A stretch of DNA of 15,980 nt from JALONO01 sp038209965. Its GTDB lineage: Bacteria > Bacteroidota > Bacteroidia > Cytophagales > Thermoflexibacteraceae. Numbering within the stretch: position 1 is the stretch's first letter; every line of letters begins with the position of its first letter. The translations under genes were made by a program, and so were the position numbers. Below the pieces are notes generated by a model, which ran no database searches, was not told the origin of the DNA, and was given only the letters and a program-made list of their open reading frames with translations. Below, piece after piece: positions 6,821 through 12,021 of this stretch. The stretch is from contig JBBQXF010000108.1 of assembly GCA_038209965.1 (NCBI GenBank), forward strand, positions 1 to 15,980. The letters are read 5' to 3'.

Positions 6821-8101
6821 ATGGCCCCGGCAAAAAACGACATTGAATGGCAAAAGATCTTTGACAAACACCAGATTGTCGAGACGGTGCTGGCCCAAGG
6901 GCGGGCTTACATCAGCTCGACCGAAATCAACCTGTTTCGGGAGGCGCGGTTGATGACCAAATTTGATCACCAGTCGCAATTGCCAGAAATTTTTGTAAAA
7001 CACAAACTCACGATCCTCCCTACGTCCAGGGGCGGCTACGTGATTGGCAAAATGGTTACTTTTCACCATTTTGAACAATCGGAACCCAAAACCACCAGAA
7101 TGAACTTCCCAGTCGAGGTGGAAAGTTTGGATCACCGGGACATTACCAGCGAATCAATCGCCATCAACTGCGCCTTTATTGCCGGAATCCTGCACGATTT
7201 CATGGGTGAAAGCGACCTTTATCCCACGGTGAGCGGCCGGATGAGTTCTTCGACGTTTGATTATACCATTGATTCGGCCAGTGGCCCGCTTAAAATAGGG
7301 ATAGAAAATGCTCAATTGGAGATCGACGGCGGCTACGAAGGGCCCCATTCTTTAGCCATTATCGAGGCAAAAAACTACTTATCGAGTGACTTTCTGATTA
7401 GGCAATTGTATTATCCATTCCGGCTCTGGGCCAACAAAATCAGAAAAAAAGTAAGGCCCATTTTTCTTACTTATACCAATGGGCTGTTCCATCTGCGGGA
7501 ATATGCCTTCACCGACCCCAACCATTACAATTCACTTGAATTGGTGCAACAAAAAAAGTATGCGTTGGGCGGGGAGCAAATCAACATTGAAACCATTCAG
7601 CAATTATTGGCCAAAACCAAGATCGTGCAAGAACCGGCCGTTCCGTTTCCCCAAGCCAATTCTTTTGCCCGGTTGGTCAATTTGTGTGAGCTTTTAAAAC
7701 ACAAAGAGGAGTTGCCAAAAGTAGACATTACGGCCAATTATGATTTTGACCAACGACAAACCGAGTACTACACCAATGCGGGCAAATATTTGGGATTGAT
7801 CGCCCAGAAAAAGGAAAATGGGCAAACCGTCTTTTTTCTGACTGACAAAGGAAAGGAAATACTGGACACGGCAATGGTGGATCGACAACTGGAATTTGTC
7901 AAATTGATCTTGGCCCATTCGGTGTTCAACCAAATACTAAAAGAGTATTTTGCGACTGGGCAAATGACGAGCAATCGGGAAATTGTTTCGGTCATGAAAC
8001 TGGCCAATTTGTACAAAGTAGAGAAAGGGGAAACTTTTAACCGGCGCGCCTCTACCGTCAAAGGGTGGATCAATTGGATTTTGGGTTTGATCGAGGAATA
8101 G
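6821..8101 (+). CDS. Type II restriction endonuclease, PD-(D/E)xK-like, paired with the D12 methyltransferase
   Basis: The protein has 426 aa, with its ATG 2 nt after the methyltransferase stop (translational coupling likely). The N-terminal half contains conserved-looking stretches FREARLMTKFDH (39-50) and LYPTVSGRMSS (133-143). The candidate PD-(D/E)xK core is QLEIDGGYEG (165-174) followed by IIEAKNYLSSDFLIRQLYYPFRLW (positions 180-203), with Glu167/Asp169 and Glu182-Ala-Lys184 as likely metal-binding and catalytic residues. I recall close relatives annotated as type II restriction enzymes, but I cannot name a characterised homologue. The C-terminal part (about 265-426) is helical and winged-helix-like and may read DNA. 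It presumably cleaves the sequence protected by its neighbour, which is inference from context. Confidence 0.8.
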   Translation: MAPAKNDIEWQKIFDKHQIVETVLAQGRAYISSTEINLFREARLMTKFDHQSQLPEIFVKHKLTILPTSRGGYVIGKMVTFHHFEQSEPKTTRMNFPVEVESLDHRDITSESIAINCAFIAGILHDFMGESDLYPTVSGRMSSSTFDYTIDSASGPLKIGIENAQLEIDGGYEGPHSLAIIEAKNYLSSDFLIRQLYYPFRLWANKIRKKVRPIFLTYTNGLFHLREYAFTDPNHYNSLELVQQKKYALGGEQINIETIQQLLAKTKIVQEPAVPFPQANSFARLVNLCELLKHKEELPKVDITANYDFDQRQTEYYTNAGKYLGLIAQKKENGQTVFFLTDKGKEILDTAMVDRQLEFVKLILAHSVFNQILKEYFATGQMTSNREIVSVMKLANLYKVEKGETFNRRASTVKGWINWILGLIEE

Positions 8102-8127
8102 TACCGGCTGATTTACCGGCCCATTGA

Positions 8128-8175
8128 TTGAATCGGGCACCATTTTACCATTGCCCACCCGATCAAATTCTTTTG
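8128..8175. terminator. Candidate bidirectional terminator hairpin between convergent genes
   Basis: TTGAATCGGG (8128-8137) pairs with CCCGATCAA (8158-8166), giving nine base pairs with one bulged A; the 3' flank is ATTCTTTTG. An alternative inner pairing is CGGGCA/TGCCC. It lies between the ends of the endonuclease gene (plus) and the lipoprotein gene (minus). The T-run is poor. Confidence 0.4.
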
Positions 8176-8285
8176 ACTGCCGAACAGCGATCAGGCAAAC
8201 GGCCCCGCGATGATGTCCAAGTTGACCAGCGCAAGGATTTTGTGGCCGCCGGGCTTGGGCCATCGATGCCGCTACATGATCATGA
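8175..8285 (-). pseudogene. Remnant of a mutL 3' end (internally deleted duplicate)
   Basis: Read on the minus strand, 8253-8175 aligns without gaps to 11791-11869, the last codons of mutL, its stop and 16 nt of downstream sequence. By hand count about 69 of 79 positions match. Just before it, 8277-8252 matches mutL 11674-11698 (GCGGCATCGATGGCC core). The roughly 90 bp between these two blocks in mutL are missing, so the remnant cannot encode a working C-terminus. It sits directly behind the stop of the lipoprotein gene at 8299 and beside the restriction module, in opposite orientation to the intact mutL. Confidence 0.82.
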
Positions 8286-8298
8286 CTTGGGCCAATGA

Positions 8299-9273
8299 TC
8301 AGGGGCTGGCCCGCAAGTACAGCACCCGCTTGGGCCAGTTGATCACCACCTGAAAGCGGCGCAGTACGCCCAGCCCCAATCGGCAGTGGACATCGCGCCG
8401 GAGTTGGGTGGGCGCATTGGGAACGAACAACTTGCCCAGTTCCAATTGCTTGGTGGTGGCCCAAAAGGTGGTGTCTGGCCCACCTGAGCGCGAGCGCAGC
8501 AACAGCCCCGAGTGGTTTTGGGCCTGAATGGCCACCGGAAACTCTGCAGTGAAAAACATCGAGGGCCGGTCTTCATACCAGTCGTTGGGCAGTTTCAGCC
8601 CACCGGCAAAACCAGTGGACAACCGGACAAAGGGCTTGCGCGGAAACTGGTTGATGCTGACCTGAAACTTGGGCGTGCGCCACACATCACGGACGAAAGA
8701 CAGGGCTTCGGCCCCGGCAACAATCTCCGCGAAGGGTCGCTCGTCTGGGGCCAAGATCAGCCGTTGGCCCGCGAAATCGATGTACCAAACCCCGTGCTGC
8801 ATCAGGTTGGCCCCCAACACACCGTCAACGTGGCGCGCTTGCAGCCAATCGGCCACCGAATCGAGCAGGATACCCACGCCCGTGTCTGTGAAATCGGTGT
8901 AAGCCAGCGATACCCGGGGCAAAACCGCATATTGGTCACTCACTAACCGGGCTTGATCATCGAGCAAGGGGAAGCTGACTACTGGGCTGAGGGCGAGTTC
9001 GGCCGCCAATTTGGCCGACAGGGCGGTAGGCATTTCGGTGGCCACCACCAGCCTCAACTCCCGCGCCGGCCGGCCAAGGGCTGCGGCCAAGCTGGCCCGA
9101 ACGACCATCAAACTGTCTTGCCAGACAAAGGGAAGGGTGTCGGTGGGGGCCCGAAACTCCGCCCCCCCGCCGCGCATCAACGTGTTGAGCTTGGCATGCT
9201 CCGATTGGCAAGCCGCCAGCCCACTCAGGAGCAGGAGGGCAAATAATCCCCAGCGATTGAAATGTGCGGCCAC
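8299..9273 (-). CDS. Lipoprotein with duplicated retropepsin-like (aspartyl protease fold) domain, catalytic Asp apparently lost
   Basis: The protein has 324 aa. The start is the GTG at 9273, 7 nt after the sco stop; there is no in-frame ATG before the signal sequence. The hydrophobic LFALLLLSGL and lipobox LAAC (Cys22) mark an exported lipoprotein. Two retropepsin-like halves can be seen. The first has ATEMPTALSAKLAAELAL (78-95), YAVLPRVSLAYTDF and DGVLGANLMQHGVWYIDF (150-167). The second has LSTGFAGGLKLP (218-229) and GLGVLRRFQVVINWPKRVLYL (300-320). In active relatives these halves carry DTGAP and DTGF motifs. Here the Asp positions read Ala78 and Ser219, so proteolytic activity is unlikely. 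A role in binding or in copper and respiratory assembly next to sco would be inference only. Confidence 0.8.
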   Translation of the reverse strand: MAAHFNRWGLFALLLLSGLAACQSEHAKLNTLMRGGGAEFRAPTDTLPFVWQDSLMVVRASLAAALGRPARELRLVVATEMPTALSAKLAAELALSPVVSFPLLDDQARLVSDQYAVLPRVSLAYTDFTDTGVGILLDSVADWLQARHVDGVLGANLMQHGVWYIDFAGQRLILAPDERPFAEIVAGAEALSFVRDVWRTPKFQVSINQFPRKPFVRLSTGFAGGLKLPNDWYEDRPSMFFTAEFPVAIQAQNHSGLLLRSRSGGPDTTFWATTKQLELGKLFVPNAPTQLRRDVHCRLGLGVLRRFQVVINWPKRVLYLRASP

Positions 9274-9280
9274 CTTTGGC

Positions 9281-9937
9281 TTATTGATATTCGGTCAGCA
9301 AGACCCGGATTTCCAAGATCAGGCGATCCACTTCTTCGCGTTTGGTGCCGCTGTAAAACCCCCGGATGCGTTTTTCTTTATCGATGAGCACCAACTTGTC
9401 GGAATGGATAAAATCAGTGGCCAGATCCGAAGTGGCCGCCTTGGCCGACACAAAATATCCGCAGCGGGCCAGTTCATAGATGGTGGCTTTGTTCCCCGTC
9501 AACATGGTCCAGATCTGGGGATCGGCATTGTAGCGCTGGGCATATTGCTGGAGCACCGCCACTGAATCGTGTTTGGGATCCACCGTGTGCGATACGATCC
9601 GGATCAAAGGATTGGCCTTGAACTGGGTTTGCACCCGCGTGAGTTCAGAGGACATCTGAAGACAAATGTCGGGGCAACGGGTAAAAAAGAAATTGGCGAT
9701 GTAGATTTTACCGGCCAAATCGCGATCGGTAAACTGCTGGCCAGTTTGTGAGGTGAGTGCAAACGCTGGGATTCGGTGCACCCCCTCCACTTGGTTGGTT
9801 GGGCAACTGTCCGACTGCGGGTTGAGCACCTCGAGGCCAACCTTGGTCTTCACCGTCCGGATGCCAATAAAAATCAGAATGGCGGGCACAATCAATATGA
9901 CGGTGGCAATGAGGGACTTCAATACATTACTTTTCAT
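9281..9937 (-). CDS. SCO1/SenC-family copper chaperone (thioredoxin fold)
   Basis: The protein has 218 aa from the ATG at 9937, chosen because MKSNVLKSLIATVILIVPAILIFIGI gives a proper N-terminal membrane anchor (about 8-27). The thioredoxin-fold domain spans about 55-215 and carries the copper motif CPDIC (Cys88, Cys92) in FFFTRCPDIC and the distal His178 in DFIHSDKLVLID. A SHTVDPKHDS segment (116-125) matches the usual VDP(E/K)xD loop. SCO proteins deliver copper to, or reduce, the CuA site of cytochrome c oxidase on the outside of the inner membrane. It overlaps no gene and is followed after 7 nt by the retropepsin-like lipoprotein, forming an operon. It is divergent from mutL. Confidence 0.93.
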   Translation of the reverse strand: MKSNVLKSLIATVILIVPAILIFIGIRTVKTKVGLEVLNPQSDSCPTNQVEGVHRIPAFALTSQTGQQFTDRDLAGKIYIANFFFTRCPDICLQMSSELTRVQTQFKANPLIRIVSHTVDPKHDSVAVLQQYAQRYNADPQIWTMLTGNKATIYELARCGYFVSAKAATSDLATDFIHSDKLVLIDKEKRIRGFYSGTKREEVDRLILEIRVLLTEYQ

Positions 9938-9961
9938 TTGGTTTCGGGTTGATAGGCGAGA

Positions 9962-9969
9962 CAAAGTTA
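9962..9969 (-). promoter_or_regulatory. -7 box for the sco operon
   Basis: Read on the minus strand, TAACTTTG is a perfect TAnnTTTG element 24 nt before the sco ATG. No clear TTTG -33 element is visible. Confidence 0.5.
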
Positions 9970-10001
9970 AACCAAGATTAAAATGGATCGGTGTGGTGGC
10001 G

Positions 10002-10009
10002 TAACTTTG
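10002..10009 (+). promoter_or_regulatory. -7 box for mutL
   Basis: TAACTTTG is a perfect TAnnTTTG element 17 nt before the mutL ATG at 10027, which implies a very short leader. It mirrors the sco box 32 bp away on the other strand. No clear -33 element is visible. Confidence 0.55.
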
Positions 10010-10026
10010 CCCAAACAAAACTACCC

Positions 10027-11853
10027 ATGCCCGACCTGATCCGCCTTTTGCCCGATTCACTGGCCAATCAAATAGCCGCTGGGGAAGTGGTGCAGCGTCC
10101 CGCTTCGGTGGTCAAAGAATTGTTGGAAAACGCCTTGGATGCGGGCAGCACCAGCATCCGGCTCATTGTCAAAGAGGCAGGCAAAGCCTTGGTGCAAGTA
10201 GTGGACGACGGCAGCGGCATGTCCGAAACCGATGCCCGAATGTGCTTCGAGCGGCACGCCACCTCCAAAATCAAATCGGTCGACGATCTGTTCAATCTTT
10301 ATACTTTCGGTTTTCGGGGCGAGGCCATGGCCTCGATCGCGGCGGTGGCCCAAGTGGAGCTCAAAACCAAACGGCGGGAAGATGGCATGGGGACTGCCCT
10401 ACAAATCGAGGGGTCGCAAGTGGTGGGCCAAGAGCCGGCAGCCACGCCCGATGGCAGCAATATCGCGGTCAAAAACCTGTTTTTTAACGTGCCGGCCCGG
10501 CGCAACTTCCTCAAATCCAATCCGGTGGAGCTGCGCCACATTTTTGATGAGTTTCACCGGGTGGCCCTGCCAAATCCCCAGACCGCTTTTGCCTTCTACC
10601 AAAATGAGCTGGAGGTGTACAACCTCAAACCGGGAAAACTGGCGCAACGTATTGTCGCTATTTTTGGCAAAAATTACAAAGAAATCCTGATCACTTGCCA
10701 AGAAGAAGTGTCCTCCGTGCGGGTGGCGGGCTACATCGGCAAGCCCGAGGCCGCCAAAAAGACCCGGGGCGAACAGTTTTTCTTTGTCAACAACCGCTAC
10801 ATCCGGCACAACTACCTGCACCATGCCGTAATGACGGCCTACGCCAACTTGCTGCCCGATGAGAGCTTTCCGTTTTATGTGCTCATGATCGAGGTGGATC
10901 CGCACCGGATCGATGTCAACGTGCACCCGACCAAGACCGAGATCAAGTTTGACGATGAGCGGACGATCTACGCCGTGATCCAGTCGGCAGTGAAACGGGC
11001 CTTGGGCACCCACCACTTGGCCCCCGCCTTGGATTTTGAGCTGGACGTAAACTTTGCCCAGCCGGGCCACCTCAAGCCCGAGGCCGAAGATCGCAGTGTT
11101 TCCCAATCGGAATACGATACTTTCCGGCAGTACATTCGCCAGAAAACTGCCCCAGAAAACTGGGAAACCCTTTACCCAGCCCCCCGGACCAATTTGTTCA
11201 GGTCCGAAGTGCTGGCCAGTGACCAAACCGTTGAATTGACGCTGGGCAGCGGGGCCAACCAAACCGCGGACGGGGAACGCCCCCAAACGGCGGGCCCGCG
11301 CACGTTCCAATTGCACCAGCGGTACATCATCAGCCAAGTGAAATCGGGCATGATGGTGATAGATCAGCAAGCCGCCCACCATCGGATCTTGTATGAACGC
11401 TACTTTCACAGCATGGAACACCAGCAATTGGTTCAGCGGGTGCTGTTTCCGCAGCGGCTGAACTTGAGCCCCGCCGATTTTGCGCTGTTAATGGAGATCC
11501 AGCCCGAGCTGCAGGCACTGGGCTTTGAGTTTGCGGGTGATCAGTCGGCCCATGCCATCGTGCTCACGGGTGTACCCGCCGACCAGCCCCAAATGGCCGA
11601 CTTATCGGTGATCGAAACGCTGTTGGAGCAGTTCAAGGACAACAGTGCCCAGTTGCAGCTCAACAACCGCGAGAATGTGGCGGCATCGATGGCCAAGCGA
11701 ACCGCTATTCGGCCGGGCGCAGTGCTGGAGCCCGTCGAGATGCAACTGCTCATTGACCAGCTCTTCGGGTGCTCCAACCCAAATTACACCCCCGACGGCC
11801 GCAAAATCATCACGCTGGTCAACTTGGACACCATCGAGGGGCTGTTTGCCTGA
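10027..11853 (+). CDS. mutL: DNA mismatch repair protein MutL
   Basis: The protein has 608 aa; the start MPDLIRLLPDSLANQIAAGEVV is the canonical MutL opening. The GHKL ATPase domain shows VVKELLENALDAG (motif I, 28-40), VVDDGSGM (58-65, motif II) and TFGFRGEAMASIAAVA (motif III, 93-108). The transducer domain follows at about 210-330 (FFFVNNRYIRHNYLH; IDVNVHPTKTEIKFD). A variable linker (about 345-425) leads to the C-terminal dimerisation domain. There the endonuclease signature reads DQQAAHHRILYE (446-457) instead of DQHAxxERxxxE, and the C-terminal NPNYTPDGRK lacks the usual Cys-Pro-His-Gly-Arg-Pro pattern. MutL couples MutS mismatch recognition to strand excision. Its 3' end is partly duplicated at 8175-8285. 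Confidence 0.97.
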   Translation: MPDLIRLLPDSLANQIAAGEVVQRPASVVKELLENALDAGSTSIRLIVKEAGKALVQVVDDGSGMSETDARMCFERHATSKIKSVDDLFNLYTFGFRGEAMASIAAVAQVELKTKRREDGMGTALQIEGSQVVGQEPAATPDGSNIAVKNLFFNVPARRNFLKSNPVELRHIFDEFHRVALPNPQTAFAFYQNELEVYNLKPGKLAQRIVAIFGKNYKEILITCQEEVSSVRVAGYIGKPEAAKKTRGEQFFFVNNRYIRHNYLHHAVMTAYANLLPDESFPFYVLMIEVDPHRIDVNVHPTKTEIKFDDERTIYAVIQSAVKRALGTHHLAPALDFELDVNFAQPGHLKPEAEDRSVSQSEYDTFRQYIRQKTAPENWETLYPAPRTNLFRSEVLASDQTVELTLGSGANQTADGERPQTAGPRTFQLHQRYIISQVKSGMMVIDQQAAHHRILYERYFHSMEHQQLVQRVLFPQRLNLSPADFALLMEIQPELQALGFEFAGDQSAHAIVLTGVPADQPQMADLSVIETLLEQFKDNSAQLQLNNRENVAASMAKRTAIRPGAVLEPVEMQLLIDQLFGCSNPNYTPDGRKIITLVNLDTIEGLFA

Positions 11854-11921
11854 TCGCTTTCCGGCAGTCGGTAGTGGTCAATCGATGGTGCTATCAGATT
11901 TTGCATTTATTAGCATCCACC

Positions 11922-12006
11922 TATTGCCCATTGGTCTGGTTATTTTGGTTCTTGATAAACCAAAGATAACCCCCGGCTGTACTTTACAAAAATTGGTGCC
12001 GTGGAG
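11922..12006 (+). repeat. Dispersed ~85-bp repeat, copy A
   Basis: It starts TATTGCCCATTGGTCTGG and is about 80% identical (hand alignment, two single-base gaps) to copy B at 14806-14889 in the same orientation. It contains an imperfect hairpin: GGTTAT plus TTTGGTT pair with AACCAAA plus ATAACC around CTTGAT. It lies between the mutL and kinase stop codons, ending about 16 nt from the latter. Confidence 0.85.
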
Positions 12007-12021
12007 GTGTCATTCCCAGCA

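Noticed and set aside
10399..11427. 342-codon open frame on the minus strand
   Set aside because: It lies entirely antisense to mutL and mirrors its codon bias; it shows no independent domain or start signal.
8175..11869. mutL 3' duplication as left and right attachment sites of an integrative element
   Set aside because: The copies are inverted, one is internally deleted, and no integrase lies between them; direct, near-identical repeats would be expected.
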